A stretch of 47,809 nucleotides of DNA from Alphaproteobacteria bacterium. GTDB taxonomy: Bacteria > Pseudomonadota > Alphaproteobacteria > Caulobacterales > Hyphomonadaceae. Every line of letters begins with the position of its first letter. Positions within the stretch are counted from its first letter, which is position 1. The stretch is from positions 1 to 47,809 of the forward strand of contig JAHJSB010000025.1 of assembly GCA_018830285.1 (NCBI GenBank), written 5' to 3'. The translations under genes were made by a program, and so were the position numbers. Below, one piece after another: positions 32,611 through 41,884 of this stretch. Under the pieces are notes generated by a model. The model saw only the letters and a program-made list of their open reading frames with translations. It was not told the origin of the DNA and searched no databases.

Positions 32611-34115
32611 CTGAGACAGTTGCCGTCATCGGCGCAGGGATCGGCGGTCTCTGCACGGCCCTTACGCTGGCGCCCACCGGACGAAAAATCATCGTCCTGG
32701 AGCGCGATGCGTCACCGCCCAGCGACGATCCTGATACTGTGTTCCATGAGTGGCGCCACACAGGCGTGGGGCAGCTGCGCCAGAGCCACGCCTTCCTCGC
32801 CCGGCTGCGCTCGATCATCAAGACCGAGCATCCCGGGCTGTTGGAGGACCTGCTTGCACTTGGCGTGCGGGAATTGCCGTTTGAAGCGATGCTCAGCGAA
32901 ATGCAGCGCGAGACTTATGAACCCGAGCCGGATGACGCAGAGCTGACCATCATAACCAGCCGCCGGACAACCCTCGAGCTGGCGATGCGGCGCTATGTCG
33001 AAAAGCTCGAGAACGTCACAATCCAGTCCGGCTTCCTTGTGCGCCGGCTGCTCACCCAGAAGCGGACTGATGGCGTGATTGACGTACTGGGCGTCATCGG
33101 AGACAGCGCTGGCGGCGAGGTGACCGTGAATGCCGACGTGGTCGTCGATGCCTCGGGCAAGAGCGGTTTCATTATCGACCAGGTGATGGAGGAAAGCGCC
33201 AACACGTCTGAGGAACAGGAGTCGGCAGGGATACTCTACTTCACGCGCCACTACAGGCTGAAGCCCGGCATGGACGAGCCGTCGCGGACGGATAATCCGC
33301 CAGCTACCGGCGATCTGGGCTTCGTGAAATTCGGCGTGTTTCCCGGCGACAATGGGTGCTTCTCGATCACGCTCGCGATTCCGGAAGTCGAGATGGAGCT
33401 GCGCAAGGCGATCCTGAATCCGGACATTTTCCACGCCATGACGCTGGAATTGCCCGGATTGAAACCCTGGACCAATGCAGACCGGTCCGATCCGGTCGGC
33501 CGGGTTCATGGCATGGGTGACCTGATCAGCCGGTGGCGCGAACTGGTTGTCGATGGCAGGCCCGCAACGCACGGTTACTTTGCGCTGGGTGACACGCTGA
33601 TACGGACCAATCCGCTCTATGGCAGAGGCTGTTCCTTCGCGGCCGCAAGCGCGCAGGTATTGCGGCAAACACTCGATGAGAGTCTTGATCCGGAAGCGCG
33701 GGCGCTGGCGTTCCACAAGCGTCTTCATACCGAGTTGAAGCCCTATTACATCAACCAGCGCACACAGGACCGTTCAGCGATCAAGCGCGCCCGTCAGGCG
33801 CTGACGCCCGACTATCGCAAGAGCCGGCGCGCCAGGTTGATGGAAAGCTTCTTTGAAGACGGCGTCGCGATTGCGGTGCGTTACGACATTGCCCTTATGC
33901 GGGAAGCGATGCGCGGGTTCCATATGCTGGAACATCCGAACAAATGGCTCGGCAAACCCCGTAACCTCGCCAAGGTGTTCTACTACTGGATACGGGGAAA
34001 GAAACGCAATGCGATTGCCTATCCACCCAAGCCCGGCCCCGAACGGCGCGAGATGATGCAGGCATTGTCTTTGGACATCCGGGCAGATATCGACCGTATC
34101 GCGCAGGGTGCGTGA
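32607..34115 (+). CDS. FAD-dependent monooxygenase (epoxidase/aromatic hydroxylase-like)
   Basis: A 502-residue group A-like flavoprotein. VIGAGIGGLCTAL (8-20) is the Rossmann motif, ending in a Glu of IIVLERDASPP; RRTTLELAMRR supplies the conserved Arg-containing FAD contact; and GYFALGDTLIRTNPLYGRG near 330 is the GD motif. There is no halogenase WxWxIP motif. The C-terminal ~120 residues are basic and helical. The substrate is unknown. Overlap with the epoxide hydrolase suggests epoxidation followed by hydrolysis. The TetR gene begins 24 bp after its stop. Confidence 0.8.
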   Translation: MTETVAVIGAGIGGLCTALTLAPTGRKIIVLERDASPPSDDPDTVFHEWRHTGVGQLRQSHAFLARLRSIIKTEHPGLLEDLLALGVRELPFEAMLSEMQRETYEPEPDDAELTIITSRRTTLELAMRRYVEKLENVTIQSGFLVRRLLTQKRTDGVIDVLGVIGDSAGGEVTVNADVVVDASGKSGFIIDQVMEESANTSEEQESAGILYFTRHYRLKPGMDEPSRTDNPPATGDLGFVKFGVFPGDNGCFSITLAIPEVEMELRKAILNPDIFHAMTLELPGLKPWTNADRSDPVGRVHGMGDLISRWRELVVDGRPATHGYFALGDTLIRTNPLYGRGCSFAAASAQVLRQTLDESLDPEARALAFHKRLHTELKPYYINQRTQDRSAIKRARQALTPDYRKSRRARLMESFFEDGVAIAVRYDIALMREAMRGFHMLEHPNKWLGKPRNLAKVFYYWIRGKKRNAIAYPPKPGPERREMMQALSLDIRADIDRIAQGA

Positions 34116-34139
34116 TGCAGGACAGGCGGAATTCGACCC

Positions 34140-34853
34140 ATGCAGGCTGACGAAACGGGAAAGCGCGAGCTGGCGAAAGCAGAGCGTCGGTCACGAATCG
34201 TCCATGCTGCGCGCGATCTCATTCGCGAGACTGGTGATACGAACCTTTCAATGCGCATGATTGCCAAGCGGGCTGATGTCAGCCTCGCAACGCCCTACAA
34301 TCTCTTCGGGTCAAAGCATGCGGTCGTTCTGGCCGTGTTTGAGGACGAGCGCGATTTCGCCGAGCGTTTCAGCCGGTTGAAAGCCGCCAATGCCATTGAG
34401 CGTCTGTTCGATGCCCATGCGCTGGCGACAAGCTATTTCACGGACGATCCGGATTTCTACCGGCCGCTCTGGCGGGCCTTGCTGGATGCGCAGGGGACCA
34501 ATGAAACGGGTCTGGCGACGCCGGAGCGACTGGAGCAGAACCGTGAGGCCTGGCACATGCTGCTTGAGGCGGCCCAACGCGAGGGCCTGCTCGACCCGGC
34601 GGTGCCTGCGGATTTGCTTGAACGGACCCTGTCCTTCTTTGCCAATGGGGTGATGCTGTCCTGGGCGATGGGCGTGCTGCCGACCCGCGACCTGCGTCCG
34701 TCCTCAGCCCTGGGCTATGCCCTGGTCCTGCGGGGGGCGGCGACCGACCAGGGCAGGCACATACTGGCGGCCCACATTGAAAAATTCCAGGCCATGCTGC
34801 GTTGCACGAACGAACCGGCAAAAGGCCGCCGCCGGGTGTCACTGGGCACCTGA
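34140..34853 (+). CDS. TetR-family transcriptional regulator
   Basis: A 237-residue repressor-type regulator. The N-terminal helix-turn-helix is SRIVHAARDLIRETGDTNLS followed by MRMIAKRADVSLATPYNLFGSKHAVV, which is the TetR DNA-binding pattern with the conserved Tyr-x-x-F-x-S-K turn. The remaining ~170 residues form the ligand/dimer region. It closes the operon of amidohydrolase, epoxide hydrolase and monooxygenase and is the best candidate to bind the 20-bp palindrome in front of that operon. The inducer is unknown but probably relates to the pathway substrate. Confidence 0.88.
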   Translation: MQADETGKRELAKAERRSRIVHAARDLIRETGDTNLSMRMIAKRADVSLATPYNLFGSKHAVVLAVFEDERDFAERFSRLKAANAIERLFDAHALATSYFTDDPDFYRPLWRALLDAQGTNETGLATPERLEQNREAWHMLLEAAQREGLLDPAVPADLLERTLSFFANGVMLSWAMGVLPTRDLRPSSALGYALVLRGAATDQGRHILAAHIEKFQAMLRCTNEPAKGRRRVSLGT

Positions 34854-35236
34854 TCCGCCGAGGCCTTCTGACGGCTTGAAACATTCCGACATGGACTGGG
34901 CTCGGCTCGTCCGCTTCGCGCTTTCGCAGTCGCGGACCTTTCATTCGAGAATCAGGTGACGCGAGCGGGCATGACGACCTGATCCGTTCCGTTACAGTTC
35001 CCCTCGGCAAGGCCTCGATGCTTGGACCTTGTGTGAACGATTTATCAATTTTCAGCTTCCCTTCGCGGCGTGCCCGCCACTGTCATCTGTGCGTCACCAA
35101 GAGGTCGTAGCTGGCTCCAACAGCCGCACAAACCGTTCCGGACATGAGAGTCCGGGAGGTAAAACGCGTTGGTTCGGGACCAATGTGAACGGACTTGTGC
35201 GGGCCTGGGTCACACATATTCCACGAGGGAAAAATC
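34854..35236. other. Intergenic region of 383 bp before the TonB-dependent receptor
   Basis: No coding region is supported in this stretch. It contains a candidate Pho box at 35080-35097 and ends with an AGGGA ribosome-binding site for the receptor. Several short imperfect repeats are present but none is convincing as an RNA gene. Confidence 0.5.
35080..35097 (+). promoter_or_regulatory. Candidate PhoB box
   Basis: CTGTCAT-CTGT-GCGTCAC has the 7-4-7 layout of a Pho box: the first repeat is perfect, the second matches 4 of 7 strictly and 5 of 7 if C is allowed at the end. It lies 140 bp before the receptor and two genes before a PhoD-type phosphatase, functions often induced by phosphate limitation. 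Confidence 0.4.
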
Positions 35237-37615
35237 ATGAATACAATCTGGAAAGCTGGCCTTCTGGCCAGTGTCAGTATGGGGCTTGCGCTCGGAACCG
35301 CCTTTGCGGACGATGCGGCTGAAACCATTGAAGAAGCACGCGAGCTGGAGACGATCGTCGTGCTCGGCGCGCAGCAGACCTATTCGTCGGCCGAAACGAC
35401 GGAGGCCATGGCGCTGCAACAGTCGCCGGTGACGAGCATCCTGGCGCAGATCGACAACCTGCCCGGCGTGCAGGTGCAGGAAGGCGACGCGTTTGGCTTT
35501 GATGACTGGTCGACCGGCGTGGCCGTTCGCGGTTTCCAGAACAATCTCGGCGAGCAGCAGGTCGGTATCACGATTGACGGCATGCCGAACGGCGGATCGA
35601 ACTATGGCGGCGGTGCCAAGGCCAACCGCTATATCGACACGCAGAATGCCGGCGCCATCCAAGTGTCGCAAGGCACGGCCGACATCGCGGCCCGCTCGAA
35701 TGACGCACTGGGCGGTACGCTGAACTTCACCACGCAGAACCCGCTCGACGAGCGCCGCGTACGTGTGTCCGCCTCGCTGGGCGATTTCGACTCGCAGCGC
35801 TTCTACGGACGCTATGACAGTGGATTCCTGGCCGACAACAAGACCAAGTTCTGGGTCTCGCTTTCGACACAGTCGGCCACTGATCATGTCACCCAGACGG
35901 CTGACAATACGCGCGATCATTTTGCCGCGAAGCTGCAGACGGAACAGTTCGGCATCGACTGGACCGGCTACGCTTCATACGATGATACGTGGGAAAACAA
36001 TTACCAGCGGCTGTTCTCGCCGGACGATTTTGCGGCCAACCCGAATTCCGACCAGCTGACGGGCGAGTGGACCGGAATCCCTTATATTGACCAGCTCTAC
36101 CGCAAGGCCTGGGGCACGCTACGCGAGAACAGTCTTATCTACCTGAAAGGTGAAAAGGAGCTGTTTGAAGGCGTGAACCTTGAGGCCGGTGTCTACCGCC
36201 ATGACAATGACGGGCGCGGCGACTGGGTTCCACCATACGTGGTCAATGTCGGCCAATTCGGCACGTCGACTATTCCGCTTGTGTCATTCGTTGACCCGGC
36301 TGGCACGCCGCTTGCCCCCACGGCCGGCTGTGTCTCGTCGATCACCTTTCCATATGGCGGCGCCGGCCCGGAATTCGATCCGGCCTGTTTCCCTGCGGGT
36401 TCCGTAGCGCTCCAGTCCTATCGTCACACGCACTATCAGAAAGAGCGCACGGGCGCCTATGCCGATCTGGACTGGAATACGCAGATCGGTGAGAATATCG
36501 AGAACACGGTTCGCGGCGGCGTCTGGTACGAAGATGCCACCCGGTTCGAGTACCGCGACTGGCACCAGCTCAATGACACACGCGTCGGCCCGGAATATGA
36601 CGCCACGGCCTATTGGGTGCAGTACAGCCGCGAGTTCCCGCAATCGACGTTCAAATGGTACATCGAAGACGTCGTCACCGTGTCGGACTTCTCGTTTCGC
36701 CTTGGCATGAAGCAATTCAGCAATGAGATCGAACGCGTCGACAGGTTCACACCGAATGACCCGGCGCTGAACTTCACGGTATCGACCGATTCCGATGTCC
36801 TGTTCTCGGGCGGCGCCGCATGGACGCCAGGTGCCATGCCGGGCGTCGAAGTGTTTGCCGGCTATGCCGAAAACTTCAAGGCCATCCCGGATACGGTGCT
36901 CGAAGTCCTGGCGCCGGGCGGCACGCCCGATCCGGAAACGTCTGAAAATGTGGAAGTGGGCGTCCGCTATTCCGGGGATCGCCTTCGCGGCTCGCTTGTC
37001 TATTTTGACTCGGCGTTCGAAAACCGCCTGCTGGCAGTCGCCAACCAGACGGTCAACGGCATCGACTTTCTCGAAGCGTCGAATGGCGGTTTCGTCAATG
37101 GCGGTGGCATCGAGTCGAGCGGATTTGAAGCCTCGGGCGAATTCCTCGTCAATGACAGCCTGTCACTGTTTGCCTCCTATACCAGCATCAGCGATGCAAC
37201 GATCCTGGGTTCGGGCGTCGTCTCGCAGGATGTCGCAACCGGCATTACCCAGATCGACAATGCGGGTAACGTCACCAGCACGATCGTGGGCAATGATGTT
37301 CCCGGCATCGCCAAGAACATGGCTGTGCTCAGCGCGGACTATCGGGACGGCAACTTCTATGCCGGCCTGTCGACCAAGTGGGTCGATGACCGCTTCGTGG
37401 ACCTTGCCAACAGCTGGACGGCCGAGAGCTATTACGACGCCGACCTCTATGCCGGTGTCTCCGGATCGGCCCTATCGGACGACCTGTCGAACATTGATTT
37501 CCGCCTGACTGTGAACAACCTGTTCGATGGTGACTGGCTGGGCGGCATTTCGGGCGGCGGTGCCTGGATCTCGGCCCCGCGCACGGTCGTGTTCACCGTC
37601 ACGGCAGACTTCTAG
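35237..37615 (+). CDS. TonB-dependent outer-membrane receptor
   Basis: A 792-residue outer-membrane transporter. It begins with a Sec signal (about 1-24, ending GTAFA), then the plug domain at ~35-170 (SPVTSILAQIDNLPGVQVQ, VAVRGFQNN, ITIDGMPNGG, DIAARSNDALGGTLNF), followed by a 22-strand-type beta barrel and a C-terminal Phe (VFTVTADF), as needed for outer-membrane insertion. No TonB box can be pinpointed, but ELETIVVLG near residue 27 of the mature part is the usual place. ATG 35237 has AGGGA upstream. The substrate is not evident; the PhoD phosphatase downstream and the Pho box suggest a phosphorus-containing ligand. Confidence 0.9.
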   Translation: MNTIWKAGLLASVSMGLALGTAFADDAAETIEEARELETIVVLGAQQTYSSAETTEAMALQQSPVTSILAQIDNLPGVQVQEGDAFGFDDWSTGVAVRGFQNNLGEQQVGITIDGMPNGGSNYGGGAKANRYIDTQNAGAIQVSQGTADIAARSNDALGGTLNFTTQNPLDERRVRVSASLGDFDSQRFYGRYDSGFLADNKTKFWVSLSTQSATDHVTQTADNTRDHFAAKLQTEQFGIDWTGYASYDDTWENNYQRLFSPDDFAANPNSDQLTGEWTGIPYIDQLYRKAWGTLRENSLIYLKGEKELFEGVNLEAGVYRHDNDGRGDWVPPYVVNVGQFGTSTIPLVSFVDPAGTPLAPTAGCVSSITFPYGGAGPEFDPACFPAGSVALQSYRHTHYQKERTGAYADLDWNTQIGENIENTVRGGVWYEDATRFEYRDWHQLNDTRVGPEYDATAYWVQYSREFPQSTFKWYIEDVVTVSDFSFRLGMKQFSNEIERVDRFTPNDPALNFTVSTDSDVLFSGGAAWTPGAMPGVEVFAGYAENFKAIPDTVLEVLAPGGTPDPETSENVEVGVRYSGDRLRGSLVYFDSAFENRLLAVANQTVNGIDFLEASNGGFVNGGGIESSGFEASGEFLVNDSLSLFASYTSISDATILGSGVVSQDVATGITQIDNAGNVTSTIVGNDVPGIAKNMAVLSADYRDGNFYAGLSTKWVDDRFVDLANSWTAESYYDADLYAGVSGSALSDDLSNIDFRLTVNNLFDGDWLGGISGGGAWISAPRTVVFTVTADF

Positions 37616-37633
37616 ACATATCGCATCCGGAAG

Positions 37634-37661
37634 AGGCGGGCCCCTGCGGGTCCGCCTTTTT
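37634..37661 (+). terminator. Intrinsic terminator after the receptor gene
   Basis: AGGCGGGCCC at 37634-37643 pairs with GGGTCCGCCT at 37648-37657 (one G-T wobble) around a CTGC loop, followed by T residues. It should end or attenuate receptor transcripts before the phosphatase gene. Confidence 0.82.
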
Positions 37662-37716
37662 CATTTTCTTTTTGCATCTTACGACCGCAACATGCGGCCA
37701 AGCCGAGGACACTGAC

Positions 37717-39393
37717 ATGCCCACACTGGATCGCCGACAGACACTCGCCCTGATTGCTGCAGGAACCGTTGGCGCCTGTGCGGCACCGCAGACATCCCCG
37801 ACCGCTCTGGCCATTTCGGCTACCTTTGCCCACGGCGTCGCCAGCGGCGACCCGCAGAACGAAAGCATCGTCCTGTGGACCCGCGTAACGTCGACCTCCG
37901 AGACAGAGCCTGTCAGCTGGTTCCTCGCCCGCGATCCTGAATTCACGGATATCGTCCTCCAGGGCGATATCACTGCCAGCGCCGCCGCCGACCATACGGT
38001 CAAGGTCACGCCGGACGGCCTTGCGCCCGGTACGACCTATTATTACCGCTTCACCGCTGCTGGCGAGACCTCGCCTACCGGCCGGACGAAAACACTACCC
38101 ACTGGGGCGCTGGACAGGCTGGGCATCGCGCTTGTTTCCTGCTCGAACTATCCGTTCGGACATTTCAATGCCTATGATGCGATTGCCCGCGATGAGGCCA
38201 TCGATATTGTCCTGCATACGGGCGACTATATTTACGAATACGGGGCTGACAGCTGGGGTGCGGAAACCGGCGCCAGCATCGGACGCCTGCACGAGCCGGC
38301 GCATGAGATCGTCACGCTGGACGACTATCGCCGTCGCCATGCCCAGTACAAGACGGATGCCGGGTCACGCGCGATGCACGCGGCGCATCCTTTCATCGCC
38401 TGCTGGGACGACCATGAGAGCGCGAATAATCCGTGGACGGGCGGCGCGCAGAACCACCAGCCAGAGACCGAAGGTGACTGGGCAACGCGACGGGCCGCTT
38501 CTATCCGCGCCTATTACGAGTGGATGCCGATCCGCGAACCGGAGCCGGGCTTCAGCCGGGCCGAATTCTGGCGCACCTACGTCTTCGGCGACCTCGCGAC
38601 CCTGGTAACGCTCGAATCGCGTCATACCGGGCGCGAGCAGCAAGTCGATTACAGCGCTTATCATGAGACGATCACGTCGGCGGAGACCCGCGACGCCTTC
38701 ATGCGTGACGTGATGAACGATCCTGCGCGCACGATGATTTCACCGCGCATGGAGGCCACGCTTGCCGAGGGCCTGTCGCGATCCGTGGCGGCGGGCCAGC
38801 CCTGGCGCCTGATCGGCAATGCCAGCCCCATTGCCCGCATGCTGGTGCCGGATGTGGCCGCGCTGGGAATCGATCCGGCCAAGGCACCGAAAGGCGAGGC
38901 GCCGGGCGATGGGCCAAACCTGTTCTGGAAAGGCAAATGGAACCTGCCGTTCTATACCGATACCTGGGACGGTTACCCTGCCGCGCGCGAAGCCTTCTAT
39001 GCGGTGAGCCGAGAGGCCGGCGCGGAAGACCTGTTATTCCTGACCGGCGACAGCCACAGTTTCTGGTCGAACGCGGTGTGCGACGGCGAGGGGCGGCCGA
39101 TGGGGCTGGAACTCGGCACGGCGGGCGTTTCGTCGCCGGGCGATTTTGTTGAAACCGGATGGGACGCTGAAACAGCCGAGAAGCTCGATCGCATTTTCGC
39201 GCAGTCGCTCGATGAAGTGCGCTGGACCGACAATTTCCATCAGGGCTACGTCCGCGTCGGGCTGACACGGGAGAGGGCGGACGTCGCCTTCGTGACCGTT
39301 GATACGGTGCTGCTGCCGACCTACAGGATCGCCACGGTGCGCGAAGAGACTGTCGTGAGGGACGGGCAAACGATCACGTTCGCCGATCGCTGA
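37717..39393 (+). CDS. phoD: PhoD-type alkaline phosphatase/phosphodiesterase
   Basis: A 558-residue periplasmic phosphoesterase. The N-terminus LDRRQTLALIAAGTVGAC has a twin-arginine and a possible lipobox Cys, typical for PhoD export by Tat. A fibronectin-like N-terminal domain (FAHGVASGDPQNESIVLWTRV) precedes the metallophosphatase core: LHTGDYIYEYG, CWDDHESANNPW near 230 and LLFLTGDSHSFW near 450 supply metal ligands of the Fe/Ca centre. ATG 37717 follows GAGGA. The terminator upstream separates it in part from the receptor gene. Together the two fit scavenging of organic phosphate. Confidence 0.9.
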   Translation: MPTLDRRQTLALIAAGTVGACAAPQTSPTALAISATFAHGVASGDPQNESIVLWTRVTSTSETEPVSWFLARDPEFTDIVLQGDITASAAADHTVKVTPDGLAPGTTYYYRFTAAGETSPTGRTKTLPTGALDRLGIALVSCSNYPFGHFNAYDAIARDEAIDIVLHTGDYIYEYGADSWGAETGASIGRLHEPAHEIVTLDDYRRRHAQYKTDAGSRAMHAAHPFIACWDDHESANNPWTGGAQNHQPETEGDWATRRAASIRAYYEWMPIREPEPGFSRAEFWRTYVFGDLATLVTLESRHTGREQQVDYSAYHETITSAETRDAFMRDVMNDPARTMISPRMEATLAEGLSRSVAAGQPWRLIGNASPIARMLVPDVAALGIDPAKAPKGEAPGDGPNLFWKGKWNLPFYTDTWDGYPAAREAFYAVSREAGAEDLLFLTGDSHSFWSNAVCDGEGRPMGLELGTAGVSSPGDFVETGWDAETAEKLDRIFAQSLDEVRWTDNFHQGYVRVGLTRERADVAFVTVDTVLLPTYRIATVREETVVRDGQTITFADR

Positions 39394-39482
39394 CAGTTTT
39401 CATGGCGGACGTCTGCGTCTAGGGTGAGTGCCTGTTTTTCAAGGGCGTGCGCCGAGCATGCCGGGCACGAAAGTGACAGACC

Positions 39483-39710
39483 GTGAAGCACCATATCATG
39501 ATCGCGCTCGGCCTCGTGCTGGGTCTGACCTTTGCGTTGCGACTGGCGCGGGCCATACTGGCTCCGGGGCTGGGGATTGCCGAGGCCTACCTTGCCGGCG
39601 GGCTGGTCCTGTCGGTTTGGCTGATCATCGGCGGCCTCGCCGAATGGCGCCAGGTTCGCGCCAGTCGTGCGGCTGGAGACGAGACGGGCGAGGACGGAGT
39701 CCAAAGTTGA
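39483..39710 (+). CDS. Small two-helix membrane protein
   Basis: A 75-residue protein from a GTG start (ATG 39498 is an alternative). It has two hydrophobic segments, IMIALGLVLGLTFALRLARAIL and AYLAGGLVLSVWLIIGGLAEW in two pieces, then an acidic tail DETGEDGVQS. No family is recognised. It sits between phoD and the symporter subunits; the hydrophobic profile and lack of a competing frame support a real gene, but only moderately. Confidence 0.45.
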   Translation: MKHHIMIALGLVLGLTFALRLARAILAPGLGIAEAYLAGGLVLSVWLIIGGLAEWRQVRASRAAGDETGEDGVQS

Positions 39711-39793
39711 TCTGTTCATCTGCTTCGTGGCAGTGCAGCGTGTAGTGTGCGGGAAACGTCGCGCGACGAGAACACGGCTTTGGGAGGACGAAC

Positions 39794-40060
39794 ATGTCGA
39801 AAGATGCGGCTGAAATAGACGGCAAGGGCTATTGGCGGGCGGTGCTCCGCCTGACGCTGTTGCTGCTCGCGATCTGGTTCATGGTCTCGTTCGGCGCGGG
39901 CATCCTGTTCCGCGACGTGCTGGACCAGGTCTCGATCGGCGGCGCGCCGCTGGGATTCTGGTTTGCCCAGAACGGTTCGATCTACGTCTTCGTTGCGCTG
40001 ATTTTCTATTATTGCGTGGCGATGCGCCGGCTTGAACGCAAATTCGGCGTGAAGGGGTGA
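39794..40060 (+). CDS. DUF4212 small subunit of a Na+/solute symporter
   Basis: An 88-residue membrane protein with two transmembrane helices around GYWRAVLRLTLLLLAIWFMV and GSIYVFVALIFYYCVAMRRL. The length, the FGAGILFRDVLD stretch between the helices and the position just before an SSF transporter match the DUF4212 small subunits of symporters of the VC_2705 type. GGAGG lies before the ATG. The stop is 5 bp from the large-subunit ATG. It probably stabilises or regulates the large subunit. Confidence 0.85.
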   Translation: MSKDAAEIDGKGYWRAVLRLTLLLLAIWFMVSFGAGILFRDVLDQVSIGGAPLGFWFAQNGSIYVFVALIFYYCVAMRRLERKFGVKG

Positions 40061-40065
40061 GCGCG

Positions 40066-41853
40066 ATGTCACAGGAAATGTGGACCTATATTTTCGTCGC
40101 CGGCACGTTCGCCATCTATATCGGCATCGCGATATGGGCGCGGGCAGCTTCTACCGACGATTTCTACGTCGCCGGTCATGACGTTCATCCCGTGGTCAAC
40201 GGGATGGCCACGGCAGCGGACTGGATGTCGGCCGCCTCCTTCCTGTCGATGGCGGGCCTGATCGCCTTCATGGGCTATGGCGGCTCGGTCTACCTGATGG
40301 GCTGGACGGGCGGTTATGTGCTGCTGGCGCTGTTGCTGGCGCCGTTCCTGCGGGAATTCGGCAAGTTCACGGTGCCCGACTTTGTCGGCGACCGGTATTA
40401 TTCGACGACCGCGCGCATGATCGCGGTCGTCTGCGCCCTGTTCGTCTCGTTCACCTATATCGCAGGACAGATGAAAGGCGTCGGCGTTGCCTTTTCCGGC
40501 TTCCTCGGGGTCGAGTTCAATACAGGCATTTATGTCGGAATGGGCATCGTCTTCGTCTACGCCGTGTTGGGTGGCATGAAGGGCATCACGTACACGCAGG
40601 TGGCTCAGTATTGCGTGCTGATCTTCGCCTATACGGTGCCGGCGATCTTCATCTCGCTGATCATCACCGGCAATCCGGTCCCGCAGCTCGGTTTCATCTC
40701 CGATGTGAAGGGCGAGGATGTGTCGATGCTGGCGAAGCTGAACCAGGTCGTGACCGATCTCGGCTTCAAGGAATATACGAGCACCGACAAATCCATGTTC
40801 GACATGTTCGCCATAACGGGCGCGCTGATGTTCGGCACGGCGGGCCTGCCGCACGTGATCGTCCGGTTCTTCACCGTGTCCAGTGCCGGTGCGGCGCGGG
40901 TCTCGGCGGGATGGGCGCTGGTCTTCATTGCGCTCCTGTACACGACGGCACCGGCAGTGGCGGGATTCGCGCGGCTCAACTTCATCGATACGGTCAACGA
41001 GTCGACTTATGTCGAAAGCCTCGACAATTACGACACCGAGGCGGCGGCGATTGTTGCGGCTGGCGGCAAGCCGATCCCGAAATGGTTCAAGGACTGGGAG
41101 AAGACGGGCCTGCTCGCGGTCGAGGACAAGAATGGCGATGGCAGGGTCCAGTACCGGGCCGGGGCCGACAATGAAGTCACCAAGCTGGACCGGGATATTT
41201 TCGTGCTCGCCAATCCGTCGATTGCCAACCTGCCGGGCTGGGTGATCGGCCTTGTGGTTGCGGGCGGCCTTGCGGCAGCCCTGTCGACGGCGGCGGGACT
41301 GCTGATGGTGATCTCGTCATCGATTTCGCACGACCTGTGCCGGCGCACCCTGTTCAAGGACATGGATGACAAGACCGAGCTGCGGGTGGCGCGCCTTGCA
41401 GCTGCTGGCGCGGTGGTTGCGGCCGGTTTCATGGGCATCTATTCGGCCCAGCTGGCCTTCGTTGCGCAGGTCGTGGCGTTTGCCTTCGGGCTGGCGGCGG
41501 CGTCGCTGTTCCCGGTGATCTTCCTTGGCATCTTCTGGAAACGGATGAACCGGGAAGGCGCGATCGCCTCCATGCTCACCGGGCTTGTGCCGACCTTCAT
41601 GTATATCTGGCATTTCAAGATCGGCGCCGGGAAGGCGGCAGGTTCCGCTGACTGGTTCCTGGGAGTCTCGCCGGAAGGGATCGGCTTCGTCTTCATGTTC
41701 GTATCGCTTGCCGTCGGCATTGCCGTGTCGCTTGCCACCAAGGCACCGCCGCAGGATATCCAGGACCTGGTCGAGGATATAAGGGTGCCGGGAACGCGGC
41801 GGTCGCACGGGATTGCGGACAGTGGCATGGCCCCGGTGGCCGACCACACGTGA
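40066..41853 (+). CDS. Sodium:solute symporter, VC_2705/ActP-like
   Basis: A 595-residue SSF transporter with about 13 transmembrane segments. ASTDDFYVAGHDVHPVVNGMATAADWMSAASFLSM is typical of the ActP-like branch (residues ~25-60), followed by ITYTQVAQYCVLIFAYTVPAIF and LAAALSTAAGLLMVISSS. The family carries acetate, propionate or similar monocarboxylates. A cytoplasmic or periplasmic loop contains DKNGDGRVQY (from ~354), an EF-hand-like calcium loop. ATG 40066 has AAGGGG upstream; a GTG at 40057 is also in frame. Acetate transport would connect with pta-ackA but this is only suggestive. Confidence 0.87.
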   Translation: MSQEMWTYIFVAGTFAIYIGIAIWARAASTDDFYVAGHDVHPVVNGMATAADWMSAASFLSMAGLIAFMGYGGSVYLMGWTGGYVLLALLLAPFLREFGKFTVPDFVGDRYYSTTARMIAVVCALFVSFTYIAGQMKGVGVAFSGFLGVEFNTGIYVGMGIVFVYAVLGGMKGITYTQVAQYCVLIFAYTVPAIFISLIITGNPVPQLGFISDVKGEDVSMLAKLNQVVTDLGFKEYTSTDKSMFDMFAITGALMFGTAGLPHVIVRFFTVSSAGAARVSAGWALVFIALLYTTAPAVAGFARLNFIDTVNESTYVESLDNYDTEAAAIVAAGGKPIPKWFKDWEKTGLLAVEDKNGDGRVQYRAGADNEVTKLDRDIFVLANPSIANLPGWVIGLVVAGGLAAALSTAAGLLMVISSSISHDLCRRTLFKDMDDKTELRVARLAAAGAVVAAGFMGIYSAQLAFVAQVVAFAFGLAAASLFPVIFLGIFWKRMNREGAIASMLTGLVPTFMYIWHFKIGAGKAAGSADWFLGVSPEGIGFVFMFVSLAVGIAVSLATKAPPQDIQDLVEDIRVPGTRRSHGIADSGMAPVADHT

Positions 41854-41884
41854 CACAACGGAGAAACAAAAAGGATCAGGCCGA

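Noticed and set aside
34854..35236. A small RNA or attachment site in the gap before the TonB receptor
   Set aside because: Only short imperfect inverted repeats are present, without a terminator-like end, so nothing beyond the candidate Pho box can be supported.
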